DNA of 64,000 bases from Claveliimonas acetigenes (GCF_025567385.1 NZ_JAOQJU010000002.1:1-64000); one strand, 5' to 3'; shown: positions 24,306 through 33,505, counted from the first letter of the stretch. Numbers and translations: made by a program. The notes: a model not told the origin generated them from the letters alone.

Positions 24306-24914
24306 ATGATATCATACATACGGGGAGAACTGGCAGATGTTGAAGAAAATAAGGTTATTGTAGATGCAGGCGGTATCGGATATGGAATTTTCATGTCAGG
24401 TCATGCAATCGGACTTTTACCGAGGGTGGGTAGTGAAGTGAAGATTTATACTTATCTGAATGTAAAGGAAGACTGTATGCAGTTGTTCGGGTTTCTTACA
24501 AGAGATGAGCTTTCTGTATTCAGGCTGCTGATTACGGTAAATGGGATTGGTCCCAAAGGAGGGCTTGGTATTTTGTCAAAACTGACTCCTGATGAACTTC
24601 GTTTTGCGGTGATGGCAGGAGATGTAAAGCTGATTTCTTCGGCTCCGGGTATCGGCAGAAAAACAGCAGAAAAGCTGATTTTAGAGTTGAAAGATAAATT
24701 GAGCATTGAAGATGTCCTGGAACGTCAGACGTCAGAAGATGGCCAGATAATGGGTGCGGAAGACAGCGAGGTACAGCAGGAAGCTGTGCAGGCTCTTACC
24801 GCGCTGGGGTATGGAAATGCAGAGTCGCTGAAAGCTGTAAGACAAGTTGAATTAGCGGACGGAATGACAACGGAAGATGTTTTAAAGCAGGCACTAAAAT
24901 ATATGATGTTTTAA
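24306..24914 (+). CDS. ruvA: Holliday junction branch migration protein RuvA
   Basis: 202 residues, normal length. An OB fold at the N-terminus (MISYIRGELADVEENKVIVD) is followed by two helix-hairpin-helix motifs (LITVNGIGPKGGLGIL and SAPGIGRKTAEKLILELKDK) and a C-terminal RuvB-contacting domain. It tetramerises on four-way junctions and loads the RuvB motor, encoded 15 nt downstream. Confidence 0.98.
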   Translation: MISYIRGELADVEENKVIVDAGGIGYGIFMSGHAIGLLPRVGSEVKIYTYLNVKEDCMQLFGFLTRDELSVFRLLITVNGIGPKGGLGILSKLTPDELRFAVMAGDVKLISSAPGIGRKTAEKLILELKDKLSIEDVLERQTSEDGQIMGAEDSEVQQEAVQALTALGYGNAESLKAVRQVELADGMTTEDVLKQALKYMMF

Positions 24915-24929
24915 TTTGTGGGAGAGAAT

Positions 24930-25931
24930 ATGAACAGACGGATTATTACAACCGAGAACCTGGAAGAAGATGTAAAAATAGAGAATCATTTGCGGCCGCA
25001 GCTTCTGGATGATTATATCGGACAGTCTAAGATTAAGGAGACCTTAAAGATTTATATTAAAGCAGCGAAAGAACGGGGAGAGCCGTTGGATCATGTCCTG
25101 TTTTACGGGCCGCCGGGACTTGGAAAAACAACACTGGCAGGAATTATTGCAAATGAGCTGGAAGTGAATTTGAAAGTAACTTCCGGTCCGGCTATTGAGA
25201 AACCGGGCGAGATGGCTGCAATCCTGAATAATCTTCAGGAAGGGGATGTTTTATTTGTGGATGAAATTCACCGGCTGAACCGTCAGGTAGAAGAAGTATT
25301 GTATCCGGCGATGGAAGATTTCGCTATTGATATTATGATTGGCAAAGGCGCAAGCGCCAGGTCTATCCGTCTGGAGCTTCCGCCGTTTACGTTGGTAGGT
25401 GCAACGACGCGGGCAGGGATGCTTACTGCTCCCTTAAGGGATCGTTTCGGTGTTGTGGATCGAATGGAATTCTATTCCGTGGATGAATTGACAGCTATTA
25501 TCCTTCGCTCCGCACAAGTGCTCGGTGTGGAAATTGATGAGAGAGGCGCGAAGGAACTTGCCCGGCGATCCAGAGGAACTCCAAGGCTTGCGAACCGGCT
25601 CCTGAAGCGGGTGAGAGATTTTGCCCAGGTAAAATACGATGGTGTTATTTCAAAACAGGTAGCCGATTATGCGCTGGATCTTCTGGATGTGGATAAATAT
25701 GGTCTGGATCAGATTGATAGGAATCTCTTGTTGACTATGATCCAAAAGTTTCAGGGAGGACCGGTTGGATTGGATACATTGGCGGCTTCTGTGGGAGAAG
25801 ATGCAGGCACGATAGAAGATGTCTATGAACCTTATCTTCTGAAGAACGGATTCATCCAAAGAACGCCGCGAGGGCGTGTTGCGACGGAGCTGTCATACAG
25901 ACATTTGGGAATTTTACATGAAAATGTATAA
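24930..25931 (+). CDS. ruvB: Holliday junction branch migration ATPase RuvB
   Basis: 333 residues. Walker A is GPPGLGKTTLAG, Walker B FVDEIHRL, sensor 1 LVGATTRAG, and the arginine-finger region is RSRGTPRLANRLLKR. It ends with the winged-helix domain (ERTPRGRVATEL-type segment, here QRTPRGRVATEL). The ATG at 24930 follows GGGAG; a GTG at 24918 is in frame but overlaps that site. Confidence 0.98.
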   Translation: MNRRIITTENLEEDVKIENHLRPQLLDDYIGQSKIKETLKIYIKAAKERGEPLDHVLFYGPPGLGKTTLAGIIANELEVNLKVTSGPAIEKPGEMAAILNNLQEGDVLFVDEIHRLNRQVEEVLYPAMEDFAIDIMIGKGASARSIRLELPPFTLVGATTRAGMLTAPLRDRFGVVDRMEFYSVDELTAIILRSAQVLGVEIDERGAKELARRSRGTPRLANRLLKRVRDFAQVKYDGVISKQVADYALDLLDVDKYGLDQIDRNLLLTMIQKFQGGPVGLDTLAASVGEDAGTIEDVYEPYLLKNGFIQRTPRGRVATELSYRHLGILHENV

Positions 25932-26004
25932 AAATAGTTGGTTTTTGGCGTCGGATAGTTTATAATGATATTTAGAGTATAAGGAAATTGCGAGGAGGTC
26001 TTCT

Positions 26005-26418
26005 ATGGCATCATCAAAAAATTACACGGAAGTTCTGATAGGCGGAAAGGTCTTTACTTTAAGTGGCTTTGAAAGTGAAGAGTATCTGCAGAAGGTTTCT
26101 ACTTATCTGAACCATAAAATAGAAGAGTGTACAAATAGTGAGGGGTATCGTAAACAGAGCGCTGATACAAGAAGTATTTTGTTGGCACTTAATATTGCGG
26201 ACGATTATTTTAAAGCCAAGAAACAGGGCGGGACGTTAGAGAGCGATATTGAAGCGAAAGATAAGGAGATGTACGATCTGAAGCACGAACTGATTTCTGT
26301 TCAGATCAAGCTTGAAAATGCCGATAAGGCTTTGGACAGGCTGAAGGAAGAGAATAAGGAACTGCAGATGAAGATTGTAAAATTGGAAACAGAGATGAAA
26401 AATAATCATAAAAAATAG
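26005..26418 (+). CDS. zapA: cell division protein ZapA
   Basis: 137 residues. An N-terminal ZapA globular domain (about 6-70, TEVLIGGKVFTLSG) is followed by a long charged coiled coil (about 80-135). The protein bundles FtsZ filaments at midcell. The Firmicutes form is about 85 residues, so the coiled-coil extension is long. GAGGAGG precedes the ATG. The stop codon lies within the following hairpin. Confidence 0.88.
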   Translation: MASSKNYTEVLIGGKVFTLSGFESEEYLQKVSTYLNHKIEECTNSEGYRKQSADTRSILLALNIADDYFKAKKQGGTLESDIEAKDKEMYDLKHELISVQIKLENADKALDRLKEENKELQMKIVKLETEMKNNHKK

Positions 26419-26445
26419 GCTGTCGGCAGACAGCCTATTTTATAA
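26413..26445 (+). terminator. hairpin after zapA
   Basis: A perfect 12-bp stem (26413-26424 with 26429-26440) has the tetraloop GGCA. The T run is interrupted (TTTTAT), so termination may be partial. The U32 peptidase gene begins only 11 nt later, which favours some read-through. Confidence 0.7.
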
Positions 26446-26455
26446 TGCATGAGAT

Positions 26456-28600
26456 ATGGAAAAGAAAATTGAGATTTTGGCTCCGGCAGGTTCTTTTGAA
26501 ACTTTGAAGGCGGCTGTTTTAAACGGTGCCGATGCTGTTTATGCCGGAGGGAACAGATTTGGCGCAAGAGCATATGCTGTGAATTTTACAGAGGAAGAAT
26601 TGCTGGAAGCGATTGACTATATACATTTGCACGGAAGAAAAATTTATTTAACGGTAAATACACTGGTGAAAGAAAATGAGTTTGCGGATTTATATTCCTA
26701 TTTGCGCCCGTATTATGAGCAGGGATTGGATGCAGTGATTGTCCAGGATATTGGAGTGATGAAATATGTTATGAGACAATTTCCGGGACTGGCCGTTCAT
26801 GCAAGTACACAAATGACGGTTACGAATTACATTGCGGCAAAGCATCTGGAAGAACTTGGAGTGGAACGGGTTGTTCCGGCAAGAGAGCTATCTCTTTCGG
26901 AAATCCGTCAGCTTGCTGAAAATACGGGGCTGGAAATAGAGTGTTTTGTCCATGGCGCCTTGTGTTATTGTTATTCCGGACAATGTCTGATGAGCAGCAT
27001 GATTGGCGGAAGAAGCGGCAACAGAGGACAGTGTGCACAGCCGTGCCGTCTTCCCTATAAAGTGAATCATTCGAAAGAAGCTATGGATATTTTGAGCCTG
27101 AAAGACTTGTGTGCTATTGAACTGATACCGGAGTTGATTGAAGCCGGGGTTACGTCTTTTAAGATAGAGGGACGAATGAAACAGCCTTCCTATGTTGCGG
27201 CAGTAACCGGGATGTACCGGAAATATGTGGATCTTTATTTAAGAGAAGGACGGAAGGCTTATAAAGTGACAGAAAAGGATAAGCAGGAGTTATTGGCAGC
27301 ATATCAGCGGAGAGGCTATTGTGAAGGATATTATAAGCAGCAGAATGGACAGAAAATGATTTCCTTCGGGAGACCGAAAGCATCTGCAGGGATGGAACAG
27401 GACTTTACTGTTGGCAAGCTGCAGAAAAAAATGGATGGCAGGCTGCGTATTTCTCCGGGGGAGCGCATAGAACTTGCGATTGCCTGTGGCGAGAAAGCTT
27501 GTGTATCAGTAAAAGGCGCCGTTGCCGAACCGGCAAAAAACCAGCCCCTTTCTATCGAGCGGATTGACAGACAAATGCGAAAGACAGGGAATACTCCTTT
27601 TATATTTGACAAGCTTGAAATTTGTATGAAAGGCGATGTTTTTTTGCCCATGCAGAGTCTGAATGAGCTTCGTCGTGAAGCAATTGAGAAGCTTCTTTCC
27701 AACATCCTTCATAATTATAAAAGGAATCCGGTAGCGGAAGCAGTAAAAATCGAAGATTTGGATTCAGATTTGAAAGCAGAGGAATACGGCTTTACGGCTT
27801 CGGTGGAAAATCTGGAACAAATGCAGATGGTATTGGATGCCGGATGGATAAAGAGAATTTATCTGGAGGATGCGGTTTATTATGAGGAAAAATATGAACG
27901 GCTGTCAAATTGCGTCGCGGAGGCAAGACGCAGAGGGATTGAAATATATTTTTCTATGGCGCGTATTTTTAGAAAACAGGCGGAGACGCTTTATAAACAA
28001 TCTTATTCTGATCTGGATAAAATTTTCGACGGGGCACAGGTACGTAATCTGGAAAGCTATTACTTTTTGAGAGAAAAGGGATATAAGAAACCAATTGTAT
28101 TAGATTCCAATGTATATCAATGGAACAAGGAAACAAAAGCGTTCTGGAAGGCATATGGCGTGGAGCGGGCGGCTGCTCCGGTAGAACTGAATTTTCAGGA
28201 GCTGAGGCGGCTGGGCATTCATTCTATGGAACTGGTGGTTTATGGATATCTTCCAGTGATGGTATCGGCAGGCTGTGTTAAAAAGAATACATCGGGTTGT
28301 TCTTCACAAAAAGGAATGACATGGCTTACGGACCGTTATCAAAAGAAATTTGTTGTTAAAAATGAGTGTATTTATTGTTATAATGTAATTTATAATGCAG
28401 ATCCGGTGATGCTGCCGGATCAGAAACAAAAGATAGAAGAATTACATCCCTGTGCACTTAGACTTGCATTTTCTTCTGAAAAGGCGGATACTGTAAAGGA
28501 AATCCTCAGGATGTATGAGGATGTGTTCCGGCGGAATAAAAATGTATCTATGCCGGAGAAGGGTTACACAAGAGGGCATTTTAAGCGGGGAGTAAAGTAG
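26456..28600 (+). CDS. U32 family peptidase-like protein (DUF3656 type)
   Basis: 714 residues. The N-terminal U32 domain (about 1-300) starts with EILAPAGSFETLKAAVLNGAD and contains the family Cys pattern CYCYSGQCLMSSM and GQCAQPCRLPY, which in related RNA-modifying proteins (RlhA/TrhP) binds an iron-sulfur cluster. A middle DUF3656-type region follows, then a C-terminal Cys-bearing part with a CIYCYNVIYN stretch. Homologues act in hydroxylation of rRNA or tRNA rather than proteolysis; the role of this one is not certain. No strong ribosome-binding site precedes the ATG. Confidence 0.88.
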   Translation: MEKKIEILAPAGSFETLKAAVLNGADAVYAGGNRFGARAYAVNFTEEELLEAIDYIHLHGRKIYLTVNTLVKENEFADLYSYLRPYYEQGLDAVIVQDIGVMKYVMRQFPGLAVHASTQMTVTNYIAAKHLEELGVERVVPARELSLSEIRQLAENTGLEIECFVHGALCYCYSGQCLMSSMIGGRSGNRGQCAQPCRLPYKVNHSKEAMDILSLKDLCAIELIPELIEAGVTSFKIEGRMKQPSYVAAVTGMYRKYVDLYLREGRKAYKVTEKDKQELLAAYQRRGYCEGYYKQQNGQKMISFGRPKASAGMEQDFTVGKLQKKMDGRLRISPGERIELAIACGEKACVSVKGAVAEPAKNQPLSIERIDRQMRKTGNTPFIFDKLEICMKGDVFLPMQSLNELRREAIEKLLSNILHNYKRNPVAEAVKIEDLDSDLKAEEYGFTASVENLEQMQMVLDAGWIKRIYLEDAVYYEEKYERLSNCVAEARRRGIEIYFSMARIFRKQAETLYKQSYSDLDKIFDGAQVRNLESYYFLREKGYKKPIVLDSNVYQWNKETKAFWKAYGVERAAAPVELNFQELRRLGIHSMELVVYGYLPVMVSAGCVKKNTSGCSSQKGMTWLTDRYQKKFVVKNECIYCYNVIYNADPVMLPDQKQKIEELHPCALRLAFSSEKADTVKEILRMYEDVFRRNKNVSMPEKGYTRGHFKRGVK

Positions 28601-28608
28601 GTGAGAGA

Positions 28609-30081
28609 TTGACGAATATTATTGTGGAGCTATCAAAATATTTAATCATTATCATTATCATCATGTACACGTATCTTTGTTTTACGATATTCGGATACCA
28701 TGATGTCTGGAAAAAGAAAGCGCTGCTGCGCAGGCAGAATATACTAATGTTCCTGCTGCATCTGATTGCTTTTATAATTCTTTACCTGGAGACGGATGAT
28801 ATTAAAATTGTGGCGTTTTATCTGTCTCAGGTAGTATTGCTGGGATTGACAATTATTCTGTATACCCTTATCTATCCGAGGGTATCCCGTTTAATCGTCA
28901 ATAATATGTGCATGCTGCTATGTATAGGGTTCATTATGCTTACCAGGCTTGCATATAGCAAGGCAATCCGGCAGTTTATTTTTGCTGCTGCGGGAATTGT
29001 ACTGTGTATGGTAATCCCTGTAATCATCCGCAAAGTAAAGAGATTGGCAGAATGGCGGATTTTTTACGGCGTTGTGGGTATGCTTTCTCTGGGGGCAGTA
29101 GCGATTGCCGGGCAGGTGTCTTATGGTGCAAAGCTTGGATTCACGATTGCTGGCATCAATATACAGCCATCAGAACTTGTCAAAATTGTTTTTGTTTTTT
29201 TTGTCGCGGCAAGCTTTAAAGAGTCAACGGATTTTAAGAATGTGGTAATTACTACCATTGTTGCAGCCGTCCATGTGTTAATTTTGGTTGCTTCGACGGA
29301 TTTGGGAGCCGCCTTGATTATTTTTGTTGTTTATCTGATTATGCTGTATGTGGCGACGAAGCAGCCCCTGTATCTTTTTGCGGGAGCAGGAGCGGGAAGT
29401 GCAGCGTCAGTTTGTGCCTATTACCTGTTTGGGCATGTAAAGACAAGGGTACAGGTATGGCGGGATCCTTTTGCCAATTATGATACCGGAGGATATCAGG
29501 TGGCACAGTCTCTGTTTGCGATTGGAACCGGAAGCTGGTTCGGGATGGGGCTTTGCCAGGGAATGCCGGAAACAATCCCTGTTACGGATACTGATTTTAT
29601 TTTTGCGGCAATTGCTGAAGAACTTGGGTTAATCTTTGCCCTGTGCCTGATTTTGATTTGTGTGAGCTGTTATGTAATGTTTTTGAATATTGCAATGCAG
29701 CTTCACAATCAGTTCTATAAACTGGTTGCGCTGGGATTGGGAACCTGTTATATTTTTCAGGTATTTCTTACAATCGGAGGTGTAACGAAGTTTATTCCGT
29801 CTACGGGAGTTACATTACCGCTGGTTAGTTATGGCGGAAGTTCATTAATCAGTACATTGATTATGTTTGCGATTATCCAGGGACTTTATATTTTACGAGA
29901 AGACGAGGAAGAAAGCATTGAAAGAAAGAAAAGAGAGCGGCTACGAGCTAAGAGAAGCAAAGAAGAAGGAAGAAATCCGCAGAGAGCGAAAGCAGCTGAC
30001 AAGAAAAGAGCGCAGGGAAGCGAAGAAAAAAGACAAGCGCCGCGCAAAGCAAAAAAAGGAAGTCAACAAAGAATTCGCTAG
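28609..30081 (+). CDS. SEDS family peptidoglycan polymerase (FtsW/RodA/SpoVE)
   Basis: 490-residue membrane protein that polymerises lipid II. About ten to twelve helices lie in the first 435 residues. Conserved motifs are STDLGAALIIFVVYLIMLYV, GGYQVAQSLFAIGTGSWFG and PSTGVTLPLVSYGGSSL. After the last helix a very basic cytoplasmic tail of about 60 residues (many Arg/Lys/Glu) is encoded. TTG start at 28609 with AGGTGA at 28599-28604. Its 3' part overlaps the N-terminus of the partner transpeptidase gene by about 160 nt in another frame. Confidence 0.92.
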   Translation: MTNIIVELSKYLIIIIIIMYTYLCFTIFGYHDVWKKKALLRRQNILMFLLHLIAFIILYLETDDIKIVAFYLSQVVLLGLTIILYTLIYPRVSRLIVNNMCMLLCIGFIMLTRLAYSKAIRQFIFAAAGIVLCMVIPVIIRKVKRLAEWRIFYGVVGMLSLGAVAIAGQVSYGAKLGFTIAGINIQPSELVKIVFVFFVAASFKESTDFKNVVITTIVAAVHVLILVASTDLGAALIIFVVYLIMLYVATKQPLYLFAGAGAGSAASVCAYYLFGHVKTRVQVWRDPFANYDTGGYQVAQSLFAIGTGSWFGMGLCQGMPETIPVTDTDFIFAAIAEELGLIFALCLILICVSCYVMFLNIAMQLHNQFYKLVALGLGTCYIFQVFLTIGGVTKFIPSTGVTLPLVSYGGSSLISTLIMFAIIQGLYILREDEEESIERKKRERLRAKRSKEEGRNPQRAKAADKKRAQGSEEKRQAPRKAKKGSQQRIR

Positions 30082-31450
30082 GGTTACCTATATATTTGTG
30101 GCACTCTTTCTTGTTCTGATGGGATATATTATTTATTTCAACCTTGAGAAAAGCCAGGATATTATTAACAGTTCTTACAATCCCAGGCTGGATTCTATGG
30201 CGGACAGGGTTGTGCGGGGCAAGATTTTAGATAAGGATGGCAATGTGCTTGCAGAGACGACAACAGCAGAGGATGGCAGTGAATACCGCTACTATCCATA
30301 TGGGAATCTTTATGCCCATGTGGTGGGGTTCTCTTCACAGGGGAAATCCGGATTGGAATCTGCGGAAAATTTTGAGCTTCTGACTTCGCATGCCTTTTTT
30401 CTGGAAAAACTAAAAAATGAATTTCAGGATGAAAAAAATATAGGAGACAATGTGATTACCACATTGAATACACAGCTTCAGGAAGCTGCCTATAATGCAT
30501 TGGGAAGTTACAAAGGGGCAGTCGTTGTTTTAGAGCCCTCCAGCGGAAAGATATTAGCCATGGTATCAAAACCGGATTTTGATCCGAATACAGTGGCTGA
30601 AAACTGGGAATTTCTGAGCACAGATGAAAATAGTTATCTGCTGAACCGTGCGACACAGGGAGCGTATGCGCCAGGCTCTACTTTTAAACTGGTGACTGCA
30701 CTAGAATATATGCGGGAGCATGGGGACTATAATGCATATGGCTATACCTGTCAGGGAGAAATTACTTATGATGGTGTTACGATTGCCTGTGCAGGGCATA
30801 ATGTACATGGTGATGTAAGCCTGGCATCTTCATTGGCGTATTCCTGTAATACTTCTTTTTCCAACATCGGGCTTCAGTTGGATATAGAAAGATACCGGGA
30901 CACGGCGGAAACTCTTCTGTTTAATTCCAAGCTGCCTTGCGAACTGCCTTACAGCCAAAGCAGCTTTACACTGGAATCATCCGATTCGTCAGCGGACAGG
31001 ATGATGACCGCTATGGGACAGGGAAAAACAGAGACCAGCCCATACCATATGGCGCTGATTACTTCGGCAATTGCAAATCATGGTACGCTGATGCGTCCGT
31101 ATCTTGTAGATGCAATTACGAATTATTCAGGAGAAATTGTAGAAAATACAGAACCGGAAGAATATAAAAAGTTAATGAGTGAAGAAGAAGCGGAACAGTT
31201 AAAATCCTATATGCAGGAAGTTGTGAATTATGGAACGGCTTCCGTACTGAGTGGACAAGGCTATACTGTGGCCGGAAAAACAGGGACGGCAGAATACAGC
31301 TCGGATATTGAGAAAAATCATTCCTGGTTTGTAGGATTCACGAATGTTGATAATCCCGAGCTTGCAATCTGCGTCCTGATTGAGAGTTCCGATGGTCAGG
31401 TAAAAGCCGTTAACGTAGCAAAAGAAATCTTTGACAGCTACTATTATTAG
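29918..31450 (+). CDS. penicillin-binding protein (class B transpeptidase), SEDS partner
   Basis: About 510 residues. A basic cytosolic N-terminus of about 55 residues precedes one membrane helix (FVALFLVLMGYIIYF) and an extracellular transpeptidase domain. The three active-site motifs are STFK in PGSTFKLVTALEY, SCN in LAYSCNTSFSN and KTG in VAGKTGTAEY. It lacks the large dimerisation region of typical PBP2, like the short PbpA group. The start is inferred as TTG at 29918 with GAGGAAG upstream. No in-frame ATG exists before the helix, so translation must begin inside the SEDS gene. Confidence 0.9.
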   Translation: MKERKESGYELREAKKKEEIRRERKQLTRKERREAKKKDKRRAKQKKEVNKEFARVTYIFVALFLVLMGYIIYFNLEKSQDIINSSYNPRLDSMADRVVRGKILDKDGNVLAETTTAEDGSEYRYYPYGNLYAHVVGFSSQGKSGLESAENFELLTSHAFFLEKLKNEFQDEKNIGDNVITTLNTQLQEAAYNALGSYKGAVVVLEPSSGKILAMVSKPDFDPNTVAENWEFLSTDENSYLLNRATQGAYAPGSTFKLVTALEYMREHGDYNAYGYTCQGEITYDGVTIACAGHNVHGDVSLASSLAYSCNTSFSNIGLQLDIERYRDTAETLLFNSKLPCELPYSQSSFTLESSDSSADRMMTAMGQGKTETSPYHMALITSAIANHGTLMRPYLVDAITNYSGEIVENTEPEEYKKLMSEEEAEQLKSYMQEVVNYGTASVLSGQGYTVAGKTGTAEYSSDIEKNHSWFVGFTNVDNPELAICVLIESSDGQVKAVNVAKEIFDSYYY

Positions 31451-31460
31451 GAGAATGCAT

Positions 31461-31784
31461 ATGAAATATTACAGGCATCTTTATCTGGAAGAGGGATTGG
31501 AAAAGAAAAAGGAGAAAATCATTTCCAAGCTGGAGAAAAATAAACTGCAGAGGAATACACATCTGATTGTGCTGTCAGCAAATGAAAAGAACCATTTGGA
31601 TATTATTCATTCGGCGTTCTTGCTCCAGCCCGGCTATCCGGGAAAAAATCGGCTTGTGGTAGGGATAGCAGGGAGTTATGACGGCGCGCTTGAGTTGGTA
31701 GAAAAAATTGCCGGCGATGTATATAAAGAAACCGGCGATGTAGACATCAGGAACTATATAATGAGTAAGGAACAGGGGGATTAG
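31461..31784 (+). CDS. uncharacterised small protein
   Basis: 107 residues, soluble and charged. I see no known motif beyond a Lys/Glu-rich helix at about residues 10-35 and a compact C-terminal half (KNRLVVGIAGSYDGALELVE). TAGGAGA (31448-31453) supports the ATG. It sits between the PBP gene and the DUF2953 gene with 1-10 nt gaps, so it is operonic. Function unknown. Confidence 0.7.
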   Translation: MKYYRHLYLEEGLEKKKEKIISKLEKNKLQRNTHLIVLSANEKNHLDIIHSAFLLQPGYPGKNRLVVGIAGSYDGALELVEKIAGDVYKETGDVDIRNYIMSKEQGD

Positions 31785-31785
31785 T

Positions 31786-32727
31786 GTGTTACATATTCTG
31801 CTTGTCATTTTTAAAATCATAGGAATCATACTTGCCGTGATACTGGGTATACTGGTATTACTGATTTGTATTGTTCTTTTAGTGCCGGTCAGATATTCTC
31901 TGGAAGCAGAATGTGAACATTTCCCGGATGGATTAAGCGTTTCCTTGAAAGTGACATGGCTTCTGCATCTGATACGGGTTTTTGCAAAATATGAGAACAA
32001 AGAGACAACGGTTCATATTAAGGCCGCATGGAAAGAAATCGGAGAAAAGGAAACGGAGAAAAAGGAGGAAAATGAAAAAAATGAAGAGCGTTCTAAAAAA
32101 CAGCCTGAAGAGAAGAAAACCATGGAAAAGAAATCGGTGGAAAAGAAACCGGTGGAAAAGAAGCCGGTGGATAAAGTGGAAAAAAAGGAGAAAATGGAAA
32201 AAGAACTGCCTGCGGGAGTTGAAAAGAAGCAGCAGAAAAGTAGTGAAAGCCACGAAGAAGAACCTGCCGGAAGTACAAAAGCAGATAAAGGCCTGGGTAA
32301 AGCGGTTGAAAAGTTAAAATGTACATTTCAAGCTTTCTGTGGTAAAATAAAGGCATTAGCAGAGAAAAAAGACAAGCTTTCTGCATTTATTAAAAACGAA
32401 GCACATCAAAAAGCATTTTCAAAAGTAAAGAAGGAAGTGGTTAAGCTTCTTCGGCGGCTGATGCCAAAGAAACTTGCCGCTAAAGTACAGTATGGATTTG
32501 ATGATCCATGCCTGACGGGACAGGTACTGGCCGTTTTCGGAGTGCTGTACCCGTTTCTGGGTCCCTATGTACAGATTACACCGGATTTTGACCAAAAGAT
32601 ATTGGAAGGATATCTGAAAGCAAAAGGAAACATTTATGGAATACATCTGGTTATCTTATTATGGAATCTTCTTTGGAGCAGGGAAGTACGTACAGCTTAT
32701 AGGGATATAAAGAATTTTAAATTATAG
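31786..32727 (+). CDS. DUF2953 membrane protein (YtfI-like)
   Basis: 313 residues. One N-terminal membrane helix (about 5-32), then a Lys/Glu-rich region (about 80-170) with EKKPV repeats, then the conserved C-terminal DUF2953 part (KLAAKVQYGFDDPCLTG and YGIHLVILLWNLL). In Bacillus the homologue YtfI is encoded next to YtfJ/GerW, and the same pairing is seen here. GTG start at 31786 with GGGGGA just upstream. Confidence 0.8.
   Translation: MLHILLVIFKIIGIILAVILGILVLLICIVLLVPVRYSLEAECEHFPDGLSVSLKVTWLLHLIRVFAKYENKETTVHIKAAWKEIGEKETEKKEENEKNEERSKKQPEEKKTMEKKSVEKKPVEKKPVDKVEKKEKMEKELPAGVEKKQQKSSESHEEEPAGSTKADKGLGKAVEKLKCTFQAFCGKIKALAEKKDKLSAFIKNEAHQKAFSKVKKEVVKLLRRLMPKKLAAKVQYGFDDPCLTGQVLAVFGVLYPFLGPYVQITPDFDQKILEGYLKAKGNIYGIHLVILLWNLLWSREVRTAYRDIKNFKL
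32122..32166 (+). repeat. three tandem 15-nt coding repeats
   Basis: Three near-identical 15-nt units (32122-32136, 32137-32151, 32152-32166) of the form GTGGAAAAGAAACCG encode EKK(S/P)V repeats in the charged linker of the DUF2953 protein, with a decayed fourth copy after them. Confidence 0.85.
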
Positions 32728-32748
32728 TGGTATAAGGAGGATGCTGGA

Positions 32749-33171
32749 ATGGCAGATAATAATTTTAAAGGAACAATTGAATCATTATTTCATGGAATGG
32801 ACAGCGTAATTTCATCAAAGACGGTTGTTGGCGAGGCGATCCATATTGGCGACATTATTATTCTGCCGCTCATTGACGTATCCTTTGGAATAGGTGCAGG
32901 TTCATTCAATGAAGATAAAAAGGCAAAGGGAGCGGGAGGCGTCGGAGGGAAGATGACTCCCAGCGCAGTTTTAGTTATACAGAACGGTTCAACAAAGCTT
33001 GTAAATATTAAAAATCAGGATACAATTACCAAAATTCTGGATATGGTTCCGGATGTAGTTGACCGGTTTACCGGCGGGAAAGAATCAAAGATGACGGAAG
33101 AAGAGGTTTCGGATATATTGAATACGGCAGACGACATAGACGACATAGATGACATGGATCTGGGCCTTTAA
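32749..33171 (+). CDS. GerW family sporulation protein (YtfJ)
   Basis: 140 residues. The conserved core DNNFKGTIESLFHGMDSVIS and the glycine-rich VSFGIGAGSF segment identify the GerW/YtfJ family, which in Bacillus affects spore germination. The C-terminus is strongly acidic (Asp repeats). AAGGAGG (32734-32740) supports the ATG at 32749. With ylbJ and the SASP it supports a spore-forming host. Confidence 0.9.
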   Translation: MADNNFKGTIESLFHGMDSVISSKTVVGEAIHIGDIIILPLIDVSFGIGAGSFNEDKKAKGAGGVGGKMTPSAVLVIQNGSTKLVNIKNQDTITKILDMVPDVVDRFTGGKESKMTEEEVSDILNTADDIDDIDDMDLGL

Positions 33172-33235
33172 TATTTTGTCACAATATGCACGTAATTGGA
33201 ATATACTGAGATAAGAGAGATAATGCGGAGAAAAG

Positions 33236-33382
33236 ATGATGAAGCGTATTATCGGATTTGCTCTGTTTTGGGTGGCAGTTGGCATGGTAATTAATATGCT
33301 GCTTGACAGCCTGTTTGTACAGATATTGATTATCATACTTCTTGTGCTGGCCGGATGGAGGCTATATTGCTGTGACAGATGA
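33236..33382 (+). CDS. small membrane protein (48 residues)
   Basis: ATG at 33236 (or 33239) preceded by GGAG (33227-33230) opens 48 codons to a TGA at 33380-33382. The product starts MMKRIIGFALF and is almost entirely hydrophobic, with two helices (about 5-22 and 26-42) and a short basic end with two Cys. No homology is claimed. Codon pattern and ribosome-binding site make it a plausible real gene. Confidence 0.6.
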   Translation: MMKRIIGFALFWVAVGMVINMLLDSLFVQILIIILLVLAGWRLYCCDR

Positions 33383-33420
33383 AAAAAGGTGATTATTTAT
33401 CGTAATTTGTAAAAATATAC

Positions 33421-33449
33421 TTGCAATTCTTATATAGTTCTGTTACAAT
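33421..33449 (+). promoter_or_regulatory. promoter of rpmB
   Basis: TTGCAA (33421-33426), 17 nt and TACAAT (33444-33449) with an extended TGT before the -10 box. About 57 nt of leader separates it from the rpmB start. Confidence 0.75.
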
Positions 33450-33505
33450 AACTATTGTTGTGAGTCTGGAGAACAGGCTATGTAAGAGCGTTAGGAGGTG
33501 CAGTT

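Noticed and set aside
32043..32260. Lys/Glu-rich block in the DUF2953 protein as a frameshift or foreign insertion
   Set aside because: The frame is continuous through it and into the conserved C-terminal domain; the 15-nt repeats explain it as slippage-type expansion.
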